NCBI GenBank assembly: GCA_963978905.1
Contig: OZ022256.1
Location: 19,717,743-19,781,742 of the forward strand
DNA: 64,000 bases
Source of the DNA: Trichostrongylus colubriformis
Taxonomy: Eukaryota > Nematoda > Chromadorea > Rhabditida > Trichostrongylidae
Direction: 5' to 3'
The notes under the pieces were generated by a model. That model was not told the DNA's origin. It did no database searches and saw nothing but the letters and a program-made list of their open reading frames with translations. Numbering within the stretch: position 1 is the stretch's first letter; every line of letters begins with the position of its first letter. Both the position numbers and the translations under genes were made by a program. Below, piece by piece: positions 10,862 to 22,645 of this stretch.

Positions 10862-13800
10862 ATTTACATGACATACGTAGCACATTATTTTATAGATATT
10901 GCTTGACGTTCACAAGGAAGCTAAAGTTTTGACATCCGATTTCTCAACCCTCCTTCACTTTGGTATGCGACTGGAAAGATCCAATTTTTCGCCGCTTGAG
11001 AAATGGGTCCCAGTGTGGTGATCGCTATTGCCAAAAGCCCCAAAAACGAAAATCTTGTTCTTTTTGTTGGTTTAGCGATGGACATAGCTACCTTTTTGCA
11101 TCATTCACGCATCGATCTGCGCCACGGAGATCTATAATGTTCGACGGTCATGCGCAGCGTTATGCCGCAGTCACGTTGAGAACGGTCGGAACATGCTGAC
11201 TCGTAGCAAACGCATCCTTTATCGCGAAACACGCAAGACATCATCTCTTCAAATCGATGGCTATTCTTTGTAGTATACAAACATTATATACAACTCGTAA
11301 ATCCTCTCCTTACCACCGGGCCTATCGTACCAGCCGCCTTTGGAACTACATGTATGGCTAAAAATACTTCCCAGTAATTGCGGTGTTGGTGATTCCACTC
11401 AGATGATCCTAAGATTTCAATATGCCAAGTGATGGTGATGTGACCATTATAGGAAAGTCACTGTTGGCAAAAAAATCTGGTTTTAAATCTGCGTTTTGCT
11501 GTCCTCACGACTGGCCGGCCGAGTCAATATTTGCGAATTCTTTTCCACTATTCTATTGCACGACAGCATTATGAACGCATTGATTGCGTTCGTTTCAATG
11601 TGCTAAATGATAGCAACCACTGTCTTCTGCTTTGCGTTCCTTCAACTAGTTTCTATTCGCTTTGTCCATTTGAAAAGTTGGAATTTTGGGCTTTAGCAGC
11701 TCGTTTTGAATAAAATTCATCTACAGTAATGCTTGAATGTGCTGTAGGACGCTAACATTCAATGCTTTCAGAATGCCCGTCTCGAATATTATCACATATC
11801 TTATGGTATCGCTTGATAGAGGTTATATAATAGTCTTTGACTGCTTTGGTAAAGGGTTGAACTGTGCTGTTATAGGGAGTAAATAACATCACTAGCGAAA
11901 ATTCGGCATGCAGGAAAAGCGCCAAATCGAAAATTGTAAGTTATTATCCGTGAAATCGAAAAGTGCAAACACTACCAGCATCTTGAACAGTTCTGATTTC
12001 AGCTGTGAGGGAGGGCGGTCTGTGTACAGCTGCATCTCTTGCATTTAGAAGTTAGAATTATTTACGAACTTGCTTGTCTATACATCCACCTCTGGATTTG
12101 ATTACATATTTTCCATGCTCTTCGCTAATTAAATATCGTGGCTTAGGCGAAACGAACCACCTTTCCTTTCTTCTCACATTTCTCACTAACGTTCCTTTCC
12201 CTTTTCCCTTATATTACGTTATCAAAATGAGCGTGATAAACTCTCCTGTGAAGGTATCCTGTCAAGCCTGCCCATTCGTGCTTGGCCGCAAAGAGGAAAT
12301 CGGGAGAGGCTGCATTTTCTGCTCATGTGTCTTGATAACCCTCCTGTGACGGAATCAACGACTTTTTTGAATGTCTTGAAAAATTCTCGTATACTCACCG
12401 GCTTCACTCCTGGAGAAGTGAGAGCCGTATGTGTTTGGGTCCTCATGTGATTACCATGTCACATCTGTAAAATAAGGCGTTCTAAAGTGATCACCGTGTC
12501 TTTAATTAGTTGCAGGACGCTTCAGGACCCAACTACAAACGTCGCTCAAAGCATGGACCGTTGCTACATCCACGGGAAGCAGCTTCGCAGCCGGCGTTCC
12601 ACTTTTACCGTGTTGCGAAATCCCGGTTCCGCACAAGGGTGCAGTATCATCACTCCGGAACTCCATTCCTTGAACTCATTGTTAGGTCTCTTCACTCTTC
12701 ACTCGTCAAAACACCGGCTTTTTGGTTAATGTCCATCCCCCGGATCCAGCAACCTATGCTGCTTTCTTTCAGGCCTGGAATTTCGCTTCTTGTAGCCGTT
12801 AACTTTGAACGCAAGGTCAGCGAAATCAATCAGAGCGGCATAGTCCCGCAGACTAGTTTGTCGGTGCTGGGCTTCTTACCTTTGTGGCACTAGTATTTCT
12901 CACAGCTGTCAAACTGTTGAAGTAAACAGTGGTGTCATTGTTAAAAAACCACATCATTTTCTCCATTATTCCTGCTAAAAACCCCTTCTTGATCACTCGT
13001 CTCATTTGATCGCCCATAGATAGCTGATCGAATTGATTTGTTGGGAATGACGTGATTGCCATTGGATTTTCCAGTGATGTCTCTTTGTCCTTTTGTTATC
13101 TTGAAACGTCACTTATGTCTCCTATTATGCGATATAGCAGACTCGAGCCTCATCGGTGACTTACTGTTATTACTCCATCCAATTAAATCGTTGAAACGCC
13201 AGTTCATTTCATATGTATCCAAAACACCAGTCTCAGCTAACTACGGTTCTGGAAAGCTATGTTTGCGGATGAAAAGCATCGTTCGTGGCTATCCAAACGG
13301 CATGCGCCTTCCTTTTAACCCGATTTCATCGACTTGGGAGATTCAGCCATTTTGTCTGTTGCTTATTAGCACCTGTACTTTTATCTTACAATTAAACAAT
13401 CAATGGACTTGCCATTCAGCAGCTTTTAATCTTCCTCTCTCTGCAACCGACTTCACCAGTTATGGAACGGAAACTAAGCCACATACGTAAATACTTTTCT
13501 TCTCTTTATGCAATTCCAGTTGATGAAACTAGTACTTCGGAAATGAGCTTTCAACTTTTTGTTAAAGTACAGTATTACGGTAAAGAAGCCTCCACTTTGA
13601 CACATACCATTAGCTGGCCGCTCTTATCTTCGCCTTTCTGCACTATCACCTATCGGATGCTTCGCCCTGAAAGTTTCATACGGGCTATCGATTTTTCCTA
13701 TCAAAAGCCTTTTTGTTTCTTGTCAACGAAGCATTTTCTTAGTGTCCGTATAGCAAGCAATTAAGCGAACTTCAATTTTTCTAATTCTTTTTAATTTTTC

Positions 13801-13913
13801 TAGCTCTTTTCTACCGCTGAAGATTCGGTTTTCATTCGAGGCTCGCAATGTGCAGTAGCGCATGTGCTTTTCACATTGTTGCCTTCATCTCTCGACAAAA
13901 CATATATTTGTTT

Positions 13914-14387
13914 TTGGCCAAATGGTTGTTCACTTAGGTTTTTCACTTGCGACCAGACCGATCTAAGAGAAGTTTTAATATGTTGTACTTGGAGACACTA
14001 CATATCAAAAATACTTTTTTGGCGCTCATTGGTGTAAGTTATGTGCTTAAATGCAATTCTTTGTTTTTGGAGTGCCATCCTTATGCTGTCCCGCCGTGCC
14101 GCTGTCAACGAAAGTCGTAGTCTTTCTACAAAACATTAATGTTCTCTGAGGCTTGCTCGTTTTGTTTTTGTAAAAAAAGCCGTTTTCCTTGACCAAGCCT
14201 TTTTCTTTTCGGTGGTCTTGTACTAAATTCTTGTAAAAAACCATGAAACGAGTCAAGCGGCACTCAAGTAGAGGGACATGTTCACAATAGCTTCAGGCAC
14301 CACATAATAAGATTTTGTCAAATTTGGTCAAGTAGAAAAAAAGTTATGACAGAAAAGTGTTTGGCCGAATACTTTTGAGCGCTACTG
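13914..14387. mobile_element. Tc1-type MITE, copy A (left end damaged)
   Basis: This copy shares about 470 bp with the copy at 23965-24462, including TTGACCAAGCC and GGTGGTCTTGTA blocks. It ends in GGCCGAATACTTTTGAGCGC then TACTGTA, the same right terminus as copy B. The left CAGTAGC terminus is missing. It abuts a fragment (13873-13913) that matches the mariner-type fold-back element beginning at 14394, so insertions here are nested. Confidence 0.7.
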
Positions 14388-14393
14388 TATGTA

Positions 14394-15437
14394 TTGCGTT
14401 GAGCAATAAGTTCGCGCGGTTTTCTGTTTTCTGTTTTTCACATTGTTGCCTTCATCTCTCGACAAAGCTTATATTTGTTTTCGATAGAGCTTTTTTCTCT
14501 TTATAGCACACTACTATCTCTTTTTCGAACCCTCCGATTCATTAGCATTTATGAGGTTTGGAAATGAATTAAGCTGATGGCAAAAATTGGCACTCCCGAC
14601 ACATCGTCTTCCTCGTATGCCATCGAGATCAAAAAACGTCTGTCCATATGTTTTTGATCAAGCTTTCTTCAGCTCCACAGAAGGATATCATTTGTTTTTG
14701 ACGTTTGATTGTTTGTTATTTTTAGGCTTAGAAATGTAGTAATTTGTAGGGAAAAATCTGCACTATTGGCGCATCGAGGTACAAAAAAGCTGAACTTTTC
14801 CACGTCCGTTGAAGTCAGATGAGGGGAAAAGAGATCTCTGAGCCATCCGCTGTTATAATTGAGGGGCTTCTTCTACAAGAAAAGTGTTTGGTAAAACCTG
14901 GATTTATACGTAAAAAAGTGCGGGTGGGCTTTTACTAAGCACTCTATCTCTAAGCCTCAGGAATATCAGAATATCAGACTGTGAGAGTAATCAAAACAAT
15001 TAGTGGCATCACCTTGTAGAGCAAAAAAAGCTCCATCGAATGCGTTAATAAATATTCTCGTTGACCTCGATGGTAGGCGAAGAAAACAGGATACCGAAAG
15101 TTCACACTTTTGCTGAGCAGTGCATTCGTAAGTCTTAAAAACAACTAAAAGTTGAGCGACTAGAATAAAAGACATTGCCGTTCCGTAGAGCTGAAAAAGC
15201 TCTATCGATAACATATGCACATACATTTTTTGATTTCGATGGCAGACGAGGAAGATGAAGTGTCGGGGGGTGTCAGTTTTTGCCTCTAGCTTACTTCATT
15301 TCCAAACTTCAAAAATATTAGGCAATCGAAGGAATAGAAAAACAGGTAGTACCGTTTTGTAGAGCAAAAAAAAGCTCTATCGAAACGATATGAGAAAGAG
15401 AGAAGAATAAAAAGCGGGAACTTATTCCTCAACCCAA
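14394..15437. mobile_element. 1.04-kb mariner-type fold-back element, copy 1
   Basis: The element begins TTGCGTTGAGCAATAAGTTC and ends, inverted, GAACTTATTCCTCAACCCAA. TA flanks both ends (14392-14393 and 15438-15439). The two halves are imperfect inverted copies rich in GATAGAGCTTTTTT and GAAAAAGCTCTATCG motifs. The terminus resembles mariner ends of the TTGGGTTGG-type. No transposase is encoded, so it is non-autonomous. Confidence 0.78.
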
Positions 15438-15476
15438 TACATATGCAGCAGCACTGGCTACTCTACATTCATTGTA

Positions 15477-16853
15477 TTGGGTTGGGGAATAAGTCCTTGC
15501 GGTTTTTTTCAACCCCGTTTTTCACATTGTTTCCTTCATCTTTCGACAAAATTTATATATGTTTTCGATAGAGTTTTTTTTTGCTCTACAAAATTCTACT
15601 ATCTGTTTTTCGATTCCTTCGACTACCTGATATTGAGGTTTGGAAATGAAGAAAGCTGAAGGCGAAAAATTGGCACTCGCGCGCCTCATCTCGTCTGTTC
15701 CCGAGATCAAAAAGTGTGTATGTATATGTTTTTGATGAAGCTTTTTCAGCTCTACAGAATGGTAGTACTTTTTATTCAAATCGCTCAACTTTTTGCTGTT
15801 TTTAAGACTCACAAATGCAGTACTCGCAAAAGTGTGCACTTTCGTTATCTTCTCTTCCTCGCCTACCAGGGAGATTGGAGAGGATGTGCATATATCCATT
15901 CGATGGAGCTTTTTTGCTCACAATACCACTCTTCTTTTGTACCCTCTCAATTTTTAGCATGTAGGGGTAAGTTCCTACCTTGTTTTTCAACTCGAAATTG
16001 CGTAATGAAAATGAATTTTTTTGGCAAAATGTTTTGCATTATTTAATAGAGGTCTTTTCGCTCTACAAGATACATAGTGCTTATGGTTTTGTTCAAATCA
16101 TTTTTCGCTATTTTTTAGATCATTTTAAAGGAGTGCCAATCGACGAAATCGAGCCTGATCGACACAAAAATGTTCTATTTCGTCGATATGGCACTCCTTT
16201 TCATAATCTAAAAAATAGCAGAAATTAAATTTAACAAAAGCTGTGAACCTTATCTTGGAGAGGAAAAGAGCTCTATCGAGAAGTACAAAATACTGTGCCA
16301 AAAAATTTATTTTCATTACGCAATTTTGAGTTGAAAAAAAGGTGGAAACTTACCCCTACATGCTAAAATATGAGAGGGTACAAAAGAAAAGTGGTATTGT
16401 CTTATAGAGCAAAAAAAGCTCTATCGAATGGATATATGCAAATCCTCTCCAATCTCGTTGGTAGGCGAGGAAGAGAAGATAACGAAAGTGCACACTTTTG
16501 CGAGTACTGCATTTGTGAGTCTTAAAAACAGCAAAAAGTTGAGCGATTTGAATAAAAAGTATTACCATTCTGTAGAGCTGAAAAAGCGTTATCAAAAACA
16601 TCTACATACACACTTTTTGATCTCGGGAACAGACGAGATGAGGCGCGCGAGTGCCAATTTTTCGCCTTCAGCTTACTTCATTTCCAAACCTCATAAATAT
16701 CAGGTAGTCGAAGGTATCGAAAAACAGATAGTAGATTTTTGTAGAGCAAAAAAAAACTCTATCGAAAACATATATAAACTTCGTCGAAAGATGAAGGGAA
16801 CAATGTGAAAAACCGTGTTGAAAAAAACCGCAAGGACTTATTCCCCATCCCAA
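15477..16853. mobile_element. 1.38-kb near-perfect palindromic fold-back element, copy 2
   Basis: It begins TTGGGTTGGGGAATAAGTCC and ends with the inverted GGACTTATTCCCCATCCCAA. The two arms of roughly 690 bp are highly similar inverted copies that meet near 16165 around GAGTGCCAATCGACGAAATC and its complement. TA precedes the left end, while TT follows the right end, so one side has mutated. Mirror-image open frames of 125 and 126 codons in the two arms run outward. They are probably a consequence of A/T-rich arms, but see findings. It starts 37 bp after copy 1 ends. Confidence 0.82.
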
Positions 16854-16899
16854 TTGCTTAATGTGTCAACGGTCACAACTGATTGAATGAAATATGGTT

Positions 16900-19800
16900 T
16901 GAATGTCAAGATTCTGATGACAATACGCTAGAGTGAAAAATACAATATATAAACTATAGTATATCAGGGACCCTATGGGAACTAGGATGTGACGAAGATC
17001 GCGATCAAACGATTGCATCAGTTTTTCAACAACACCCCGAGTTGGCCTTCAGACCCTGGCCGCCATGCTCTACCAGAAGTTAACACATAACGTGCTGCGT
17101 ATGACCGTCATACGTCACAGATCCACGTAGTTCCAATCTATGCTTAAGTGATGGGAAGTGAAGTGATACGTCTTCCGCAGAAGTCAGCATTTAGAATTAT
17201 ACCTACTCTCCTTATTTTCAAGCCTTTTAGTCGTTCAGTTTTCTTTTCATTATATAGATAAAAATAGATGTTCTTAATAGCTATGCTATTAAGTACATCT
17301 ATTTTCATTTTTGAAATCCTTTGAATTATTCCTTCTGCTACCTTTGATATTTATCGTTCGTAACGTGGTTGCCTATTTGCGAAAGTTACCTCTAGAATGA
17401 AGGAAAAATAATGTTGGGTGGCTTGTGGCATATCATCTTCAACTACTACAAGTGATCACTTTGTTATCGCTCTCATTTTCCTCATTTTGTGTAGCGGATT
17501 CTAGTGAATGTTAATTCAGAATCACACGCTTATTTTACGGTGTTTACTAACACCACTGTGAACATAGCCCGCATAATTTTGTTTTTCTGCGGTATTGTTC
17601 GGCATATAAGAGCACATCCTGTTTTCGATTTACGCGCTGCAGAAATTTTGGTTTCTCTCAGTTTGTGATCATATAGAGTCAGCATAACGCAAACATTTTC
17701 TGTTCAACTAATTCCTATAACTTCACATTTCCGTGAGCCGCTCAGATTGGTCGGGGGAGGGGAGATGAGCACTTCACTCGCTGAGTCTTTATTGCTGAAA
17801 GCTAAGACGCATAAGTAAGGGGTGCTGCCGGAAAAAGAAGACGATCCCCAAATATAAATACAGTCGAGTGTGCTGGGTATCGCTCGTGACATACCAGTGA
17901 GATAAAGCAAGCCTCAGAGTGCTCCTTCTCAATGTATGTACAAAGAAATCCTTCGTTCCTGTGGTGTCAAAACAGTGCACATTCCCTCTTTCTTTGAGTG
18001 AAACGAATTTGAAGAAGTAAAGTGTAATTCAGAATTCTCTGGCTTTATATGTTTTGGGCACTTCCAGATGTAGAGGAAAATAGCCGCTTTGGTACTATCC
18101 CCCCCCCCTTCTACGGCGACCAAAAACGACCCCGCCCCCTTTTTTTCACCTCTACAATACCAGCAAATGCCGCCGAGTTGCATAGTCGCAATGTGTTTTA
18201 TTGCTATCTATCCTTTCCTGAGAAAAAAACAGACACTTATTTTACATATTGTCACACGGATTTGCCATGAAATACCCTTTGCTTCTCATCTGCTTATTGA
18301 AAATTCTGATTTTAGTGCTTATCGCTCCGCTCTTAAGTTACGACCCCCCACCCTCCTATCCTGTCAAATACGATCCCACCCCTGTCGAGAAGTCCTCGAC
18401 TCGATGTTCCCTGTATATGGTACTACCAAGCCTTTACTATGCTGAAACAGTCGGACAAGTGCAGATACCCCCACTTGAGCCTGATTCACGAGTTGAGAGC
18501 CTGAACGGCTCTAACCTGCAAAACCGTACATTTGAGGGATTGACGTGATTCGATTTGGCAGTGGAGTCCTACTAGCGATGGTTTAATTAAGTATCTCAGC
18601 GTTGGTTTGGAAGAGACGCACGAGTTGAATACGTCGATCATTTATTACGAGAAATGAAACCCTTCTCAGTAAAGGAGTTCATTTCCAAACTCTCTTTTTG
18701 TCGGTGAAATCGAAGACTAAACCTTGACCAACGGGGTCTGAGCACTCTTTCTTGTATGATTGCTTTATGGTTTGAAACGGCTGCATACCAGCTGTTATAC
18801 GTCTCTTGAGTTGTTTTAAGACCGCCTTCATACTCTCCGGTGGTGCCGGCGTACCTGCCGTCTGCCGGCACTGCGTTCACAAGCAGAGAGGCAGAGTTGT
18901 ACGGACGGAGATGCAGAGACGACGCAGCCACACCCTGCCGCCAGCACCGCATAGTATACCTATGAAACATATGAGTTTAAAAGGATCGATTGATTGCGAT
19001 CCATAGATGGTTTGAATGCTAGTCGCGCGCTATAGAATTGCGCTTTCAAGTTCGCTTTTTTGTTTTCGCCTCGCGAATTAAGCTGCTATTAGCACTACTC
19101 ACCTTGCACATCCAGCAAGTGAGCTATGAAACTCTAAAAACTCATTGTCAGGCCAGTGAATTTTAGGCGGAAGGGCCTATAGTTTTGAAAATCGACGGTC
19201 GTTTATGTTCGACAACCACCGTGGAGTTTCATTTTTTTTTCCGAAAAAATCCTATCGAATGATCGAGGTCCATCTATGACTAAAAATTAATAAATATTCA
19301 ACGTTATGGTATAGTTTATAACTGTGATTCATTTCATCTGTGCGTAGGCTCTATGACTAATGCATGAGTCACTGGTGTCCACGTTTCATTGAGAATTTAT
19401 TATGGCGGTGATTCTTATATAGTCGTTCAATTATGGAACAGTTTGTTTTCTCATCCAAGAACTTCCAGGATTCACCCAGCTCTATCAATCTCTTGTCTTC
19501 GTTTCTTGGTAAGAGGGAAGAAAGAAAGGGTGCACGCACCGATTTCATATCTTGAACTAGTTTGCAAAATTAGATTAGACAGAGTTTCTATTCTAACGTA
19601 GTTACTTTGTAATGCAGGGCAAGTAAAAAATCCACTAATGTCACTGAAGTGAATGAGTGTCCGCAGCGGAGACCAGCCACTACTGGAATAGGTGTTTCCT
19701 CCAGGTTTCAGGTTGCACATCTGATAACCAGGATTAGGCTCTGAGACTAATTCTTTTGCAATTCGCACCAAATGTTAATCTTATTCCCACACTGCTTCAC

Positions 19801-20770
19801 CAGTCATGATCGGTGCTGACCCCTTTACCGCCCTCAAGATCTTGCTCGACATTGGAGTGAACAAAACTTCAAGTGTATGAACCTCGGACATATTTTGATT
19901 CTTCTTTTTGCTTGAAACTCTGTAGCAAAGTGAGCGGCAGGCAAGGAATGTAATACGTTTTTGCTGATCCTTTCCAAAAAGACCTCTTGACTCTATTGAG
20001 ATAATCGTTGCAATTCGAATAGCAGAATGACCAGCTTCCGAAAATAAGTGGGACGATAGCTATGCCATCACGAACAGTCATTTGATCTCGGTCCTTTAAT
20101 TTCCTTGTTAGCTGCAGATCTTGTCTTCGAAATTTGCTCGTTCATTCACACAAAGCATCTCTCCCACTCTGACTGCCCTCTGTACCCTGAAATGGCGTGT
20201 TCTTCACTGTTTGACATTTCTTTGGACTCCTTGGTACTAACAAAATTCAGTATAAAAGTTCTGGAAGAGTGCTAGCAATTCCTTTTAGGGTATGTAACAC
20301 AGTACTGGCAGAATATTCTTCATGGAGTGGTAGAATTTTCAAGTGCTTTTTTTCATTTTTCAGTCGTTTTTATGTTTGAATCATCAGCGCTGATTGGCGA
20401 GCAGTGTCCGTATTTGTGAAATGTAGGATAGATTTCTCACATAACTACATGACTATAACCATAGCTAGGACCCACGATGGGAGTTTTATAGTTCCGTTAG
20501 TTCCGAACAACTGGGCGAATCTTCTGAGCACATGCATATCATTTGCTTCGTCAACCGTTCCGTGGTGTATGATAAATTCTTTTAGTCTCCATTTTTTGTT
20601 TGTTTGATAGTCTTTTGTACTCTTTTCTCGTTTTTCTCGAAGTATAGTCGCACGGGTTACAATTTTTGATTAACGAATCAGACTTCTATAGTCTCGTGTT
20701 CCACAAAAAGAATGCAAGGCAGCACAAACCCGCGCAGAATCGGTAAATTGAAAACGAATTTTCTAAATCG
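16900..20770. other. intergenic stretch without recognisable gene
   Basis: No supported exon chain on either strand. A short hairpin lies at 17268-17306 (AATAGATGTTCTTAATAG and its inverse). The plus frame at 18249-18548 opens with a hydrophobic stretch (YPLLLICLLKILILVLIAPL) but has no splice partner or family resemblance. A minus frame at 18638-18970 likewise has none. Confidence 0.45.
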
Positions 20771-20789
20771 AAATTGCTCTCAGGGACAG

Positions 20790-21600
20790 AGTACTTCAGT
20801 GCACGCCCCGCCCACCGTGGGCGGAGCATAAGATGGTTCGTGTGTGGTTTTTATTAGGTTGATCGGAGAGTTTTGATAGGGTTGGGATTTTTCTGTTTTA
20901 TTTTACAACTCAGCAAACAATGGAAGCTAACCCACAACATAATAATCATCGTTATTATAACATTGTCCCACCCAACGGGCAGGTCAGCGATTCCCTTCTC
21001 CCAGAACTGAGAAGATTGGGAGTGAAATAAGTTACCGATCCCTTATTCAAGGTGGTCACAGTCTTTTCTTTGCTAGGAAAGCCTTGAGGGGCGGAACAAG
21101 TGGTAATCTGAGCTGGGCAATATCAGCTGATTAGAATGGATGTGGAACCGTGTTTCAACCAAGCTCCTCCAATTTTGCACGGCTCTCTTCACCTATGAGA
21201 GAGACCCGTGCAAAACTGTAGGAGCTAGGTTGGGACACGGTTCCACATCCACCCTGTTCACCTGATATCGGCTCCTCAGATTACCACTTGTTCCGGCCCC
21301 TCAAGGCTTTCCTAGCAAAAAAATGACCACCTTGAACAAGGGATCGGTAAATTCTTTGGCCCCCAGTCTTCCCAGTTTTGGGAGAAGGGAATCGCTGACC
21401 TGCCTGTTGGGTGGGACAATGTTATAACTAACTATGATTATTATATTGTGGGTTAGCTTTCATTGTTTGCTGAGTTGTGAAATAAAACAGAAAAAAATCT
21501 CAATCCTATCAAAACTTTTCTATCAACCTAATACTTCTTGTTCCATGCCCTACCCATACCACGCTTGTACCCATCTCCACAGGTCGTTTTTCATGTAACG
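20790..21600 (+). repeat. copy of dispersed repeat R2, split by a palindromic element
   Basis: The left part (about 20796-20851) has CAGTGCACGCCCCGCCCACC then GTGGGCGGAGC. The right part (21534-21600) continues CTTCTTGTTCCATGCCCTAC. An unsplit copy at about 21749-21900 reads from CAGTGCACACCCCACCCACC to CTTCTTGTTCCATACCCTAC with no insert, and a third is at about 63.24-63.39 kb. Confidence 0.7.
20854..21531. mobile_element. 678-bp palindromic MITE (near-complete hairpin) with TA duplication
   Basis: The ends are TTAGGTTGATCGGAGAG and its near-inverse, flanked by TA (20852-20853 and 21532-21533). The arms, about 320 bp each, are close inverted copies that meet near 21185-21200 (CACGGCTCTCTT / AGAGAGACCCGTG). 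Single-stranded, it would fold into one long hairpin. It interrupts a copy of repeat R2, and a nearby uninterrupted copy supplies the empty site. Confidence 0.88.
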
Positions 21601-22645
21601 TCCAAGCTCCGCCCACCACCACAAACGTTCCGCCCACTGGCCCGGAATTCTTTCGTGACCGTCAGAAACTCATCGCTGACCTGAATCCATCTTCACCCAC
21701 GTTTGGGGTACATTGGACTCTAATTAACTATTTTCTGTCTGAAAACAGAACATTTCAGTGCACACCCCACCCACCGTGGACTGAGGTTGACTTGTTCCAT
21801 GTACGGTCTTCACTTCTTGTTCCATACCCTACCCATCCCACAGTTTCCTTAGTTCCACAGGTCGTCTTTCATATAGAACCTAATTTCGTGACACACAGAC
21901 GGACACACACGTACACAGACATACTGAGCGAATTATATAGAGTAGGATCGTTTATCATATGTAATTATTCAACTATCAACTACTCTGGCTATATCTACTA
22001 CTCTTCTTTTCTTATCAACTACTCCTCTTTTCTTCTTTTGTGAGGATCAAACTGTTGTATCATATCTATAATATTTGAGTGAGAGTTATTCTTTTCTTCT
22101 TCTTTTAAGTATTTATTTGATTAACAAATGCGCCTCTTTTCTCTTCTTTGATGTAATTTCAAATGCTATCATCCGATCAGCGAAAGTATCGCTCAGGTAG
22201 GAGCTATCGTATCGTTACTCTGTGGATCATATTTTCACTTGAATGGAATCCAATGGAATGAAAACAGTCAAGTGCATGGTGCATCCACGACGCACGCGTA
22301 TGCTTGGAATGTCACGACACAAATATTCTTAATTATTCTTCTGTATTTGAAGTAGCTTGTCCACTTTTCCGAATACTTCGGTTTTGGTTGTGCACACAAT
22401 CGACTTCTCATCGTATTTATAGGGAATCGCATTTCTGAGATGCTTCAATTATTCTATAAACATCGCTTCGTTAACAGGTCGCTCCGGCAGCTCCTCAGGC
22501 TGAAGCGGTGAAAGCTGAATCGGTGGAAGCGTTGATCTGCTTTCACTCATTGACGAAGTAGGTGGGTGGGCGGTGCGCTGCTGCTGTGACGACGCCGTAA
22601 AAGTGAAGCGGTGCTGGTGGTACTGGTGGTCACATTTGGTCACGG

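Larger units (their letters stand above)
9690..13860. other. gene-poor stretch with simple-sequence tracts and small hairpins
   Basis: No exon chain was recognised. It contains a C-tract/A-tract junction at about 9877-9897, a G-tract at about 10224, and a 10575-10640 region with inverted CGATCAGACGATCA-like arms. The longest frames (127 codons at 12510, 144 codons at 13056) lack any motif I know, and their composition resembles surrounding DNA. Treat them as unassigned. Confidence 0.5.

Noticed and set aside
12510..12893. 127-codon plus frame
   Set aside because: Long enough to notice, but no motif, no convincing splice continuation and no family resemblance. Left unassigned.
15522..15899. 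125-codon minus frame (and its mirror, 126 codons at 16428-16808)
   Set aside because: They lie in the two arms of one palindromic element and have no recognised domain. Listed only as a question under findings.
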